Below are positions 1 through 10,885 of a stretch of DNA of 64,000 nt, piece by piece (the stretch's first letter is position 1; each line of letters opens with the position of its first letter). Under the pieces are notes generated by a model. It searched no databases. It was given only the letters and a program-made list of their open reading frames with translations, and had not been told where the DNA came from. A program made the position numbers and the translations under genes. The DNA lies in NCBI GenBank assembly GCA_009760855.2, contig WPIO01000019.1:5996501-6060500 (forward strand). Direction: 5' to 3'. The stretch comes from Cristatella mucedo. Its lineage: Eukaryota; Bryozoa; Phylactolaemata; Cristatellidae.

Positions 1-1101
1 TGAGTCATCGCGTGGCTCCTGCTGGAAAAGTCCGGATATGTCACCTTCTGTCCTAATAATCCTGCACAGTAGCAAAATGAATGGGCGACTTATCCAGATC
101 CCCTAGTCTGATTGGTTTGTTGCAGCCCAATTGAGCCATTACTGTAGCCCCAGTTCTTTTGTAATGCTGCCAGACTCGAGTGCAAAATAACAAAGCTGTC
201 CAAAATGCTCCGAGATCGATGAGATTCTCCATGATCGATTGTCACAAAGTATCGGGCTCGGTCACCACTTGAACACCCGGCTGCCAATTAGGCCAAAGTG
301 GTGGTAGCCCCCCCCCCTCCAGCTGCCCTTCGACTTTCCATATCAGTTAGTTTTTTCAACACACCTACGGTCTTTCTGAATGACTGCGACCGATCCCACC
401 ATGTGAGGGAATTCAATAGCCGACCGAGATTGCATCTAGTCTAGGTCACGAGGATCGTTGTATGTTTTTTTAAGTGTATACTTATTAACAAGCACGAGGG
501 TAGTAGTATTTCACTAATATTAACCAAGAGGCTTTCAAGTGCCAAGGCTAGCCCCTCTCCCTCTCCCCCTTCGATCCTACAAAGTTTGGAATGCTGGCGC
601 CAGCCAGCGCATGCATAGAGATTCGCCTCCATAAGGCTAAAAGATGGCTACTTTCGCGCACTATAAATCTGCCTGCTGGGTCAGCTGCATTTGCATTGTT
701 GTTTCACACCATTGCATGCTTGTTGCGCACTTCTTCTTTCGTGCTTTCACCCACCCACACCCACCTCTTCAAAGTTTGCCTGATGCTTATCGTGTGCTCC
801 CTAGCTTTTCTTTTTGTGCCGTGCAGTCATCGGTGTCGTCATTTGCAACTGTATCTGTGCTGCTTGGTACATGAACGTAAAAGTAACTAAACGTTTTCCG
901 ACCGACTGCATGATTTCGATTTGTTATTAGCAGTGCCCCGAGTGCGTCCATGCTTGGTCACTGTACAGCCGTCACCGCCCTTGCCCACCGTGCCATCGCA
1001 GCAGCAGCAGCCCCGTGGGACAAGTTAGATGTCCCTGCCTTTTTTTCTCTGCAAGATGCCCGCCCCTCTGACTGACCTGATGCGTTGCGTTGCTGTTGTA
1101 G
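1..1101. other. Left edge, no recognised exon
   Basis: It probably contains an intron of the epoxide hydrolase gene. Upstream hydrolase exons were looked for and not recognised. A 10-bp poly-C run lies at 308-317. Short open frames here resemble nothing I know. Confidence 0.4.
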
Positions 1102-1249
1102 CTACTTGAAAGCGTGGCGCCTTCGCTCATCATGTCCAGCGCCGAGCATCAGTTCAGTCAAAGGCGAAAGGGTGGCTTCGTGAGCTTGTCGGATCTGGTG
1201 GCAGAAGGTGGCTATTTCCTGTTGCAGGCGACCAAGCCGGACACCGTCG
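1102..1249 (+). CDS. EPHX1: EPHX1-like exon a (cap region, oxyanion Tyr)
   Basis: Acceptor TTGTAG before 1102, donor GTACAG at 1250, ends in phase 1. It encodes 50 residues counting the split Gly, the same length as the matching mammalian stretch. Key motifs are EGGYF (oxyanion Tyr) and QATKPDTVG. Confidence 0.85.
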
Positions 1250-4239
1250 GTACAGTTTTCTGTACATTTGAAAGCGCTCAGTATTCATCTTGCCGCTCCG
1301 TCTCCTCCTAACGCTGTCAGTATTCAGCAGCTGCAGTGAAATAAGCCTAATGATCTCAAGGAGCCCGATACTCTTTCCTCACGCCCCCACGCAAGAAGTC
1401 AGTCTCGGCGAGAGTCGGTGTTTGCAGCTGGAGAGCAGCGGCCAGGCGGCTGGCACCTTGGTTGCCTGCCCTATCCGCGCATCTGATCGGTCGGCAACGG
1501 CCGACTTGCACTATTCTCAGGTGTCACGCTCCGAGTCTTGAAGATGCTTCTCTGTCTTCGTTCTGGCTTGGGCGGAAGCATTGAGCACTAGTTGTCGCTG
1601 GTCACTGCCAGTCTCGCGGGGCAGCACGGTGACGTGTGCCGGGGTGGCCTCAGCACTCTGCTGAACCAGCTTTTTACAGCAGCTGCTAACGTGTAGGAGC
1701 AGCTGCAGCGCAACGGCTGCAGCGACAGTGGGTGTGTGTGCCGCTCTTCGTGTTGGTCTCCTTAGCCCAAAACTTGTCCGTCAGCTGTCCGTTCTGCTAA
1801 CGAAGCAGCCTGCATGTCTGTAGTAAGTCTGTCTGTCAGTCTGCATGCCTTGGACTTCTGATCGCACTTCGTTGAGGCAAGTCCGTCGCATCACAGCTGC
1901 AAGGTTTGCCAGAAGGTTTGTGATGAATTACTTATGCAGTACGTAACTATTTTTCTCGTTAATGATGTTAATGATGATTGCGTATGATGGAATGTCAAAA
2001 AAACTTTGCGTGTTGTGAAGCATCAGCCCCTTGCCTCAGCCTCTGCCTCGAGAGTGAAGATGCTGTTCATTTGAAATGCACAACTTCGTCATTTCAGTGT
2101 ATAGATTCAGAGTGTGTGCATTGCGATGTATTTTATACTCTCAGGAGCTGGATTGACTGATTCCCCGGCTGGCCTAGCTGCGTATATTTTGGAAAAGTTT
2201 TCTACTTGGACGAATGCAACAAACCGTGACAAGGATGACGGTGGCCTTACCAAAGCGTTCTCACTCGATGAGCTGTTAACACACGTCACTGTGTACTGGC
2301 TGTCTGGAAATGTGGCATCCTCAATGCGCTTCTACAAAGAGTTTGCTATGGCGGTTCATAATAATGAGCAGTAAGCTGGAAAAAAAGATATTTGTTTCTG
2401 AATTGAATCTGTCATGCACCATGTGTTTTATTCAAAATTGCATTTTTTTGTTTAAAGACCAACTAACATCGTGTTTCGAAAATTAGTTTCCGAGCATACG
2501 TTGACTTTTTATGAGTGATCCAATTGCACATACATGATAAGCCGTCCCATCGGCCATGCACATAACACCCTGGGTTTTGTCCCCAGATACTCCATGCTGG
2601 AACCCCTTTGAAATAGGAATTTGTGCGGGTCGACTGACATTTACCATTAGCAGGTGTATTCAATTACTGCAACAACTGCCTGCACAGTTACCCTGAATGG
2701 CATCACCGGGCCACATGGACTGTGCAATGTATCCTGATTATGAATGTGACCATTAAAATCGCCATCAATCTGGTGCTCGGAGAAGGGAAGATGCAAGTAT
2801 GTCAATGCTTACAGTATTTTCAGCTGGACTACAGGGATAAGGGGAATGAGTGACCAAGCTTTTGAGTGCATACAAAACACTGGACTGTATTAGGAAGACG
2901 TGGCACAGACAAGTGTTTTCCGATCGTGTAATTAGGAGCGTGCCGGATCTGTAGAAGAAGAGGTCAAGGGATTCTGGTCCATGTAACAGGCTGGACCAGA
3001 CCTTGGGAATAATGGCTATATTGCCCCTGACAGTTGGAATGACTATGAGTTGTAGACCAGAACACTCTCCCAAGCTAACTTGTTCCATACTGATGTAGTG
3101 CTGGCTGTATTATTAGGTCGGTTGTATTGAGTCACACATAGCCTGTCTAACCTTAACCGCTTGTTTTTCATACTCGACCTATTACCTTGGGCATGCTTTT
3201 GGTGGTGTTTTGTTTTTTAGGAATCCTGAAGTTTGAGTGTAGACACCTTTGTGGTGTGCAAAAATTCCTTGTGGCAATAGCGAAAGTAACGTGCTTGCTA
3301 GTAACAGCTCTCGTAACAAATTCCGTGAAGGACTGCAATGGGTCTCTAATACCTCAAAGTATGAGCAAACTCGCACCAGGGGGCAACACAGTGTTGGCAT
3401 CGATTTCGTAAGCGGTCTGGTGGAGCTATTGAATTGATCGTTTAACTTCCTGGAAAGATTCTTTTTTAATGTAGGCTGATGAGACGCCAATACGTTTCTG
3501 CATTTCTATGACAGTTTGCTTAATATTTGGCTCATGTACCAGAACCATCAGTTATGGTACACTGCTGTCGACCAGGCGGCAGTTTGATTGCCACTCGAGT
3601 GTTCCACCAGCATTCAAAGCAAGTCGAATTGTTCTCCTCACTCGACCAGGCACCTATACATGTTGCTCTGCCCCAGATGGGGCAGATTGCCGTGCCGAGC
3701 TGTTGCATGCCAGGCAAACTGGACTTCCAGGAGGCACAGTGCAGCTCAGCCTGATGCTGATCTGATTTGCTGCTCACCATCATCCTTTGTTCATAATTCA
3801 GTTGTACAGCTGCCAATGAAGTAGTAGATACTGTCTCTCGGTGATATCTGTCTACATATTACCATCACACTATCCCTACTCAGTGCTACTTGTTCTGTTG
3901 TAGTGTTGTCCTGACTGTACCTACTGGGGTGGCTTATTTTCCCATGGACATTTCCTTTGTGCCACGGATAACGGCTGCTCTTACTCGCTCGAAGCTTGTG
4001 CATTTCAGCCTTCACGAAACTGGTGGTAAGTACACGACCAGCTTAGCGTGTTTGGCTCGCTAGGCGATGCTCGATTCTCAAGATTGTGGCTGCTCTGGGA
4101 CAGCTTGCAGCTGCGTCTCTTAGCTTCTCTTGAATGTTTGGTGTGTGTTCTGCATTTCTCCTACTCATCAGAACACTTTGTTCAGCTGCTGAATGCAGCT
4201 ATGCAACTGCCACTCAAAAGAGTAATAATGTCTCGCTAA
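1102..4239 (+). CDS. EPHX1: Microsomal epoxide hydrolase (EPHX1-like), 3' part, four exons
   Basis: This alpha/beta-hydrolase would open epoxides to diols at the ER membrane. Exons seen: 1102-1249, 2145-2370, 3904-4025 and 4172-4239 (stop TAA 4237-4239). All join in frame. The first exon ends QATKPDTVG and the second has SPAGLAAYILEKFSTWTN, both hallmarks of the family. The oxyanion tyrosines (Tyr299 and Tyr374 in mammalian numbering) are present exactly 75 residues apart, in EGGYF and MRFYKE. The charge-relay acid position (Glu404) is Asp, in YFPMD, and the catalytic His follows 27 residues later, as in mammals. The nucleophile Asp and the N-terminal membrane anchor belong to exons I cannot see. 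The C-terminal tail after the His is unlike the usual HFAAxEEP. The gene is partial at its 5' side. It could be a working paralogue or a decaying copy; there is no internal stop in the exons seen. Confidence 0.85.
2145..2370 (+). CDS. EPHX1: EPHX1-like exon b
   Basis: Acceptor CTCTCAG before 2145, donor GTAAGC at 2371, phase 1 in and phase 2 out. It carries TDSPAGLAAYILEKF, the acidic DDGGL loop, FSLDELL and SSMRFYKEF with the second catalytic Tyr. Reading through the donor gives a stop two bases later, so the splice is needed. Confidence 0.9.
3904..4025 (+). CDS. EPHX1: EPHX1-like exon c (charge-relay acid)
   Basis: Acceptor TTGTAG before 3904, donor GTAAGT at 4026, phase 2 in and phase 1 out. 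It encodes VPTGVAYFPMD, where the Asp occupies the Glu404 position, followed by a basic stretch and HETG. Confidence 0.8.
4172..4239 (+). CDS. EPHX1: EPHX1-like terminal exon (catalytic His)
   Basis: The acceptor has a good pyrimidine tract ending CTACTCATCAG. The exon completes a Glu codon, then encodes HFVQLLNAAM and about 12 more residues to TAA. The His falls at the exact expected distance from the acid. The family would show GGHFAA here, but this reads GEHFVQ. A different last exon further right was looked for and not found. Confidence 0.55.
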
Positions 4240-5639
4240 TTAGAGTAGCTACTAATGTGTTAGTTACCTCTCAGACCGGAGAATTGAAGTCAGCAGGTGC
4301 ACACAGACTCACGCCTAAGAAGCCTTCTCTTCCCACCTTCTGAGGCTGTTGCAGCTGTCGCCATAGAAGAGACAGCTCGGCTGATCCACCCGCCTGCCCA
4401 GCCTCAGTCTGAACTAAATCATGCCATTGCTCGCTGGATAGTGTCTGCCTGGCAAGCAGCAAACTTTTCAGCATGCTTTTAAGAGCATTCAAATGTTGGG
4501 AGTATTAGACTAGAGCATTTAGTACCAGCAGCAATGACAGCTGTGAACGGGTGATATAGCTCAATGTCGGTAAATTAGGCTGTTGGTTCGGCTGCTTTTT
4601 CCTTTATATGTTTGGAGTATTTATACTATTGGCAGCTGCTAATGCATCTGCAGCATTGCTATTAGCTCTACGGTTTCGGCCGTGCGTGGTTTTTGAAAAT
4701 CGAGGGGCACTGTGCTGGTGCTCCCCCGCCAGCATAACCATCTGAGCTGCATAAACAGTTAGCAGCACCCTCTAGGTCTTTCATCAAAGCCTGAATGGCC
4801 GAACGTTTTTGAGCTGGGTTGGCAGGAGCACGTGGTGCCAGCTGCCCGATGTAGAAGTGCTTCTGCCTTTTTAGGGCACTTCCCAGCATTAGAGCTGCCA
4901 GTCATGTACTGTACAGATGTAGTGCAGTTTATCAAGACAGTTCGGCAACTGCCTGCTTCGCTCTAATGGTAAGCGCCGGTAAAGAGTGAAGTCCACCTTT
5001 GTGAACTTTGGTCTCGTTGAAAAATTCCTTTTGATATGATATTCTCAGCTTTGCAGAATTATTTGGCCTTGCTCATTTCATTGTCATCTTCTATTTTGCT
5101 AATGCCGAAATATATCATATCTTAAAGGTCTTGTATTCTCATTTTGCTCTGCTATTTGCTGCTACTTCTTGGTGTATGTATATTGTCATTACCACTGAAT
5201 TGTGTGTTTGCAGTTATGGTTTGCTAGTATGCACGTGTCTATTATTTGTGTGCCGAATTCCTCGAGAAGCTCCTGCTGCCACTGCCGTCGCTGCTGGGTA
5301 TCCAGTATCAGTCCCCCCCCCCCCATCAGCGAACCAACCTGTAGGAGCCTGGACTGCTGGCAGTGTCAGTTTTAGCATGACTGGGCAACGACTGCTCTGC
5401 CTTCCACCTCACTCCAAGATACAACTGTTGAGCTCTATTATTTGTTTGTCATAGTATTGTATATCTTTATTCAGCATCAGAGATTCGGCGTGTAGTTTAT
5501 TCACGTACACCACTGCAGAAGTTCACTTCTGATTTCGGCTGGACAAGTTTTGCAATAAATGCCATCAAGCGTCTTTGAATTCTATTTTCTACAGTCATGG
5601 ACATATATAGCAAACCTTATCCAACCGAAACCAGAAATG
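4240..5639. other. 3' flank of EPHX1-like gene, unassigned
   Basis: No exon or repeat recognised apart from a 12-bp poly-C run at 5313-5324. It could include a 3' UTR. Confidence 0.35.
5554..5559 (+). promoter_or_regulatory. Possible polyadenylation signal AATAAA
   Basis: First clear AATAAA on the + strand after the EPHX1-like stop, about 1.3 kb downstream and just before a LINE. It may be chance. Confidence 0.25.
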
Positions 5640-6620
5640 AACTACTTCAGTGGTTTACAAGCAGAGCTGAACTCACATTTGAAATTTCACATTGATTAGT
5701 CAAGTATTGGCCAATTTGATTCAGAAAAGTGGGTGGTACGATGGTACGCCTGGCAGGGGAGTAGATCTGATAAGTAGGCTGGAACCAAAGTATGAATGGA
5801 CCTAAAAGTGAGTGACAACCTTGAAACCGATGCACTGCTTGACTGGGAGCCAGTGCAGGTCGGCGAAAAGTGGTTTGATGTGGCAACTTCGATGCTTTAG
5901 ACAGAAGCCTGGCTGCAGAGTTTTGCACCAACTGTCTTGCACCTGATTGCAACCCGATTGCACAGGCACACAGACCGGCAAGCAGTGAGTTACAGAAGTC
6001 GAGACGGGATGTCACAGATGCATGGGCCAGTTTGGAATGTAGTATCCCTGTTTAAGAAGCCCGAATTTAGCAATTTTATTTAGCTGAAAGTAAGCAGACT
6101 TGCCTGTGAAGCTGGTGTGGTTGTCTAACGAAAGGTCACTTCACTTTGAAATAGAGCATGTAGATTTGCGCAGATTCAACGGGAGATATGCTGGCAGGAG
6201 CCGATTTTGAGCGTTAGGTTTTCAATTTCTGAATCACACTTGGTTTGCCTGTAGCTAGTAGGCTGGTTGTATCATCATTCAATTTCAGAAAGTTTGCTGG
6301 CATGCATCTGCGAATGTCATCAATATATGCAGCAAGGGATTTAAGAGAATTCGTCCTGCTGGAAAGGATCAAAGCAAATGTACATCTGAATGTCATCTGC
6401 ATAGAAGTGAAAACCTAGATTGTGCCTGGAAATCACATTGGCAAGAGGGAGAGTATAAACTGTGAAAAGAGCGGGACCAAGCTTAGAGCCCTGGGGTACC
6501 CCATATTCCAGAGGTTCTTATGATGATCTGTATGCATCACAGCAATACTCTGGAGTCTCCCACTGAGATAGGACCTGAACCCTTGTAGTATTTATTGTGC
6601 CTCTGATGCCCGAGTGCAAT
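5640..6620 (-). mobile_element. LINE-A (L2/CR1-like) RT fragment
   Basis: Reading on the minus strand gives reverse-transcriptase pieces: [14 protein letters not shown], then FYADDIQMY (the RT catalytic YADD box), LNDDTTSLL and the C-terminal region TSRLDFCNSLLAGL. Frameshifts and stops make it dead. Its 5' end abuts a + strand copy. Confidence 0.85.
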
Positions 6621-6621
6621 G

Positions 6622-7190
6622 ACTCATCAGCTCCACAGTCAAGTCTGCCTACTTTGAGCTATATAACATTGCAGAATGCAGGCCTGCTTAAATAGGGATA
6701 CCACATTCAAGTTGGTCCATGCATTTGTGACATCCTGTCTTGACGTCTGCAGCTCAATACTCAGCAGGTTCTGGCAGCCTGTTTAATAAGGTGATTACAG
6801 TCTGTGCAAAACTCGGCAGCTAAGCTTGACTGTCGTGAACGTCGTAACTGCCAGCCTACACCACTGCTATTTGAGTTGCACTGGCATCCTATTAAGCAGG
6901 GCATCGACTTCGAGGTTTTGTCACTGACTTTTAGGTCCCGTCAATCTCTTGCTCCAGCCTACTTGTACGTACAGGTCAGGTTAATTATCGTACCACCTGC
7001 ACTTCTGACTCAAGTCATTTTGCTCTGCGTCGATCCAACCTCAAATTCCTTGGAGACCGTGCCTTTAGTTCGTAAGCTTTCAGAGCCTAGAACTCTGTCT
7101 CGACTGACGTCACGATATTTCCTGACTCGACGACATTTAAAAAGAAGCTAAAAATGCACGTGTTCCTCACAGCATTTGCTGGGTTCGTGT
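6622..7190 (+). mobile_element. LINE-A fragment, C-terminal RT region
   Basis: It begins in the region matching SSTVKSAYFELYNIA and continues through the longest open stretch 6804-7151 (MQNSAAKLDCRERRNC; LHWHPIKQGIDFEVLSLTF). Stops interrupt it. It has no 3' UTR or ATT tail. Confidence 0.8.
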
Positions 7191-7644
7191 AAATTTCGTT
7201 TGCATGCTTATTCTTACTGACACTGCTTGTTATTAGTAACTACATTGATATCTTTCCATTACAGCATATTGAAATGCCTAGAAATATAAATTATTTTTGA
7301 GGGGGTTATTCAAAGGTCTTATTCTTACTATTATCTCACAGATCTTGCATGATGGTAACAGCATTTTAGAGGGTCCTGAGTGTTGCCGTTTTCTCCAGAG
7401 TATTACGTTGGCTCTGCAGACCGCACGGTCATGACTACTGGATAGTAGATTTTGGTCACTCAATGAGAAGTGCCTGACAGCAGGTGACTTCTCTAAACAT
7501 ATAATTTATATTTACCGTGCATGCAAAAGCATTTGATTGTCAATGATGGGTGCACACAGAGAGCCAATGTTCATGGCTATCCTTGTATTTACCTATATAG
7601 ATTAGTTACTCCAAACCATACTGACCTAGCCTAGAAACTGCTTT
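7191..7644. other. Unassigned spacer
   Basis: No gene or repeat recognised between two LINE pieces. Confidence 0.3.
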
Positions 7645-7918
7645 GATAATAATAATAATAATAATAATAATAATTCACTTGATAAAGCGCCCTCAGAGAA
7701 CTTAATCTCTCTCTAGGCGCTTTACATTTGCTGTAAAGTGAAATGCAATTGAATGGTAAGTAAAATCATGCTTGAAAAACAAACGAAATGAATAATATGG
7801 TTAGGGGTGACATGCACAGGGTCAGCATGCAAATGTGGTTAGTGGCAGCATGCACAGTGTCAGCACGCATAAGCACGTGAAGGACAAATCACAGGGACCC
7901 ACTAAATGCTGTCCTTTA
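7645..7918 (-). mobile_element. LINE-A 3' UTR with (ATT)n tail
   Basis: On the minus strand it runs from the end of the coding region, through CACTGTGCATGC and CCCTGTGCATGTC, to the tail box GAGGGCGCTTTATCAAG and (ATT)9 at 7648-7674. It is nearly identical to 9684-9930 and 10594-10860, which implies fairly recent copies. Confidence 0.8.
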
Positions 7919-9111
7919 GTAGCGATTCGGTCGTTCAGCAATAATGACATGAGTAATGAATAAAACCCATTCTCAGATGTTTTATACTAGATTATTAATG
8001 CAAACTTCGGATTCGACTGGATCCGGACTCGTACTGAGCAGCACCGGGTTTCAGATCAGCAATACAGAATTCGATACCGGGGTTAAACGCATCTTTGAAT
8101 GGTCTCTGGCTTTTGTACATGGCCTCTTTATCCATAAGGGCAGGTATGGACTGCATGTCTTTTATTATTGAACAGTGTAGCCCTGTTATGTTAATTTGCA
8201 TGTGAGTACTGAGATTCGTGCATATTCATCAGTTAAACTACGAAGATTCGGTCGATCTTACGTAATCGTTCTCATGCAGTCGTAAATGCAACACAATATT
8301 TGCAGCACACGGATTCACATTCATGTTGTTAAAAGTCAAGGATGGAGCCACGTTGATAGACCATGAACACTGAAACAATAAAGGCAATAGGCAGGGTGAG
8401 CTCTTTCAGATCGGCAGCTTTCTCGAATGATTAGAGCCCGTGTTGGGCAGTCCTGCTGGCCCAACATGGCTTGTTCCGTGCCAGAGAGGGCTTGTCATGG
8501 TTTTCTCACTCTTTCTCGGGTCGATGGTTTAGTGCAGCCATGTTTCCCTCTCTTCATGCAAGGGTGCATAGGAGTGGGGAGCTTTCTGACCCGTATGGAG
8601 CCTGGGGGCTGCTCGGTGGACAGGAGCTAGCTTGAGCTTCACTGGTAATTACCATCCTAGCAATTGACATTGGGTGTGAGGCTGGTGTACCCCCACCCCT
8701 TGGCCCCTTTGCCCATGAACGACCAGAAGGAGTCTGCCGAGCAGTTTGCTGCTCGACACACTCCTTCAACTACCCTTATGGCCAGCTTGCTCCAGCAAGA
8801 TCATAGTCTTGATTCCTCCTTGACCTAGTCCTGGTAACACCTGGCTCCACTCTCCAAAATCTTTAATCTGCATCAATGGCCCTTGAAACTTGGTGGCCCG
8901 GGCCCCTCTCCCGACATACGTATTAGGCCTGCGAATCCAGTTGTTCATATATTTCTTTGAAATCGATGACCTTCTATTTATCTGTTTGCCAGCCCGATAT
9001 GTGAATGGATGGCCTCGATTATTGCTGATGCAAAGAACAGCTAAACACACTAGGTTGTAGCATTGCTAATGTAACTGTTCATGGCTACATGAAGTTAAAT
9101 ATTACTTCGAT
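7919..9111. other. Unassigned region with one shared repeat segment
   Basis: Positions 8088-8140 recur at 39852-39897. The rest shows no recognisable coding signal or known repeat. Confidence 0.35.
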
Positions 9112-9196
9112 CGTGCTTCCTTTGCAGCAAATGTAAAGTGCCTAGAGAGAGATTGAGTTCTCTGAGGGCGCTATATCAAATGCATTATTATTACTA
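9112..9196 (+). mobile_element. LINE-A 3' tail, + orientation
   Basis: GCAGCAAATGTAAAGTGCC, the GAGTTCTCTGAGGGCGC box and an ATT-rich end match the LINE-A tail. No coding part is attached. Confidence 0.65.
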
Positions 9197-9224
9197 TTGT
9201 TATCATTACTTAACGTTTTCATCA

Positions 9225-9300
9225 TTTACTCATAGAGCACTCGAAGAGAACTAAATCTCTTTCTAGGTACTTCATATATGTTGTAAAGAAAGCTTGTAAA
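9225..9300 (-). mobile_element. LINE-A 3' tail remnant
   Basis: Diverged copy of the tail (GAGAACTAAATCTCTTTCTAGG on +) in minus orientation. Confidence 0.5.
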
Positions 9301-9593
9301 CTGATTAGTGATAACATGCATGCACCATTTACCAATGCGGAGTATATGCAATACAATTGGCGGGGACGAAGCAAATGCTGCAATGAGCTGGTGGGCTTTA
9401 TAGTTTATATAGTTTTATAGTTTTTATAGTTTTGTTTAAAATGTATCAAATTAAAGGATATGGTGTGAGTTTGTATTGAGCTCCAGCCTTTTCGGAGCAC
9501 TGAAACTGAAGGTACGATCCCTAGAGAACTTGAGGTTAGGTAGATGTACAGCTTAACTACCAGAGTTGGAGGAACTGATAGCATGAGGAAAAT

Positions 9594-9668
9594 ATATAAT
9601 CAAATTTATTTGTATAGCGCCCTGAGAGAACTTAATCTCTATTTATGCGCTTCACGTGTGCCACGGGA
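9594..9668 (-). mobile_element. SINE-B fragment (tRNA-like B box plus LINE-like tail)
   Basis: On the minus strand GGGTTCGAGTCCCG, a pol III B box, leads into AGAGATTAAGTTCTCTCAGG and an AT-rich end. It is cut by the neighbouring LINE-A copy. Confidence 0.55.
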
Positions 9669-9683
9669 CTCGAACCCACGATA

Positions 9684-10560
9684 ATAATGCACTCGATAAA
9701 GCGCCCTCAGAGAACTTAATCTCTTTCTGGGCGCTTTACATTTGCTGCAAAGTGAAATGTAATTGAATGGTAAGTAAAATCATGCTTGAAAAACAAACAA
9801 AATGAATAATATGGTTAGGGGTGACATGCACAGGGTCAGCATGCAAATGTGGTTAGTGGCAGCATGCACAGTGTCAGCACGCATAAGCACATGAAGGACG
9901 AATCACAGGGACCCACTAAATGCTGTCCTAAATAGGTGTGTTTTTAAGTTCCTTTTAAATGTGGTCAGGTCAGGGGATGTTCTGACACAGGTCGGGAGGG
10001 AGTTCCAGGCTTTGGGAGCATACGAACTAAATGCACGGTCTCCAAAGGATTTAAGGTTTGTACGAGGTATTTGTAGACTGTTGGATTCCGAAAAGCAGGT
10101 GGTACGATGCTTGACCTGATGGGGTAGTATACAATCTCGTTCATCTAATGTATTCACCTTAATCTTTGTCGGGGCGAGCACCTTAACCGCTGGCCCAAAC
10201 CAACTGCAGCCTGACGTGCAAGTATTCCGGGTAAGCCGGAGTAAGAGACGGCAGAGACATACAAGCCTGCTTCTCTGACTCAAGTCGCTTAGCTGTTTCT
10301 CTAACCAACGCCATTACTATTAATATTACTGTTATGAAGTGGGTGACAGGGCCTATGAGACGGCGCTCTTGTTTATCGGGAGCCCTTGCTGGTCCGTGAG
10401 AAGTGGTGTAATGTGGAAGTAGAGACGTTCACTGATGACAAGCCTAGTAGCAGAGTTTTTCGACGTCTGACCGTTGGCAGTCGTAACCGAGGAGCTGATG
10501 TGGCCATCTAGCGAGAGGTCATTTTGGAACCGGAATTTTGATGCTTAGTTTCCAGTCCTT
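9684..10560 (-). mobile_element. LINE-A copy: 3' UTR and C-terminal RT region
   Basis: The frame at 9903-10283 encodes [32 protein letters not shown] and KTHLFRTAFSGSL before the stop, followed by the LINE-A 3' UTR. Sequence matching 10330-10560 belongs to the same element but is rearranged around 10190-10320. Confidence 0.8.
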
Positions 10561-10593
10561 ATTTGGCATTTCGGAATGGGCCTCCATAGAATC

Positions 10594-10885
10594 TAATAAT
10601 AATAATAATAATAATATTGCACTTGATAAAGCGCCCTCAGAGAACTTAATCTCTTTCTAGGCGCTTTACATTTGCTGCAAAGTGATACGCAATAGAATAG
10701 TAAGTAAAATCATGCTTGAAAAACAAACAAAATGAATAACATGGTTAGGGGTTACATGCACTGGGTCAGCATGCAAATGTGGTTAGTGGCAGCATGAACA
10801 GTGTCAGCACGCATAAGCACATCGAGGACGAATCACAAGGACCCACTAAATGCTGTCCTAAATAGGAATGTTTTTAAGTTTCTTT
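10594..10885 (-). mobile_element. LINE-A 3' UTR with (ATT)n tail
   Basis: Near-identical to the 3' UTR at 7645 and 9684, ending in ATT repeats at 10594-10615. It lies directly beside the previous copy. Confidence 0.75.

Noticed and set aside
1102-1249. Possible glutamyl-tRNA synthetase (EARS2) exon, from RRKGGF and LSDLV
   Set aside because: The exon ends QATKPDTVG and joins in phase to an unmistakable epoxide hydrolase exon; length and Tyr spacing fit EPHX1.
5131-5454. SHFALLFAA as the missing epoxide hydrolase His exon
   Set aside because: There is no AG acceptor in the right phase before it, and what follows does not match the family.
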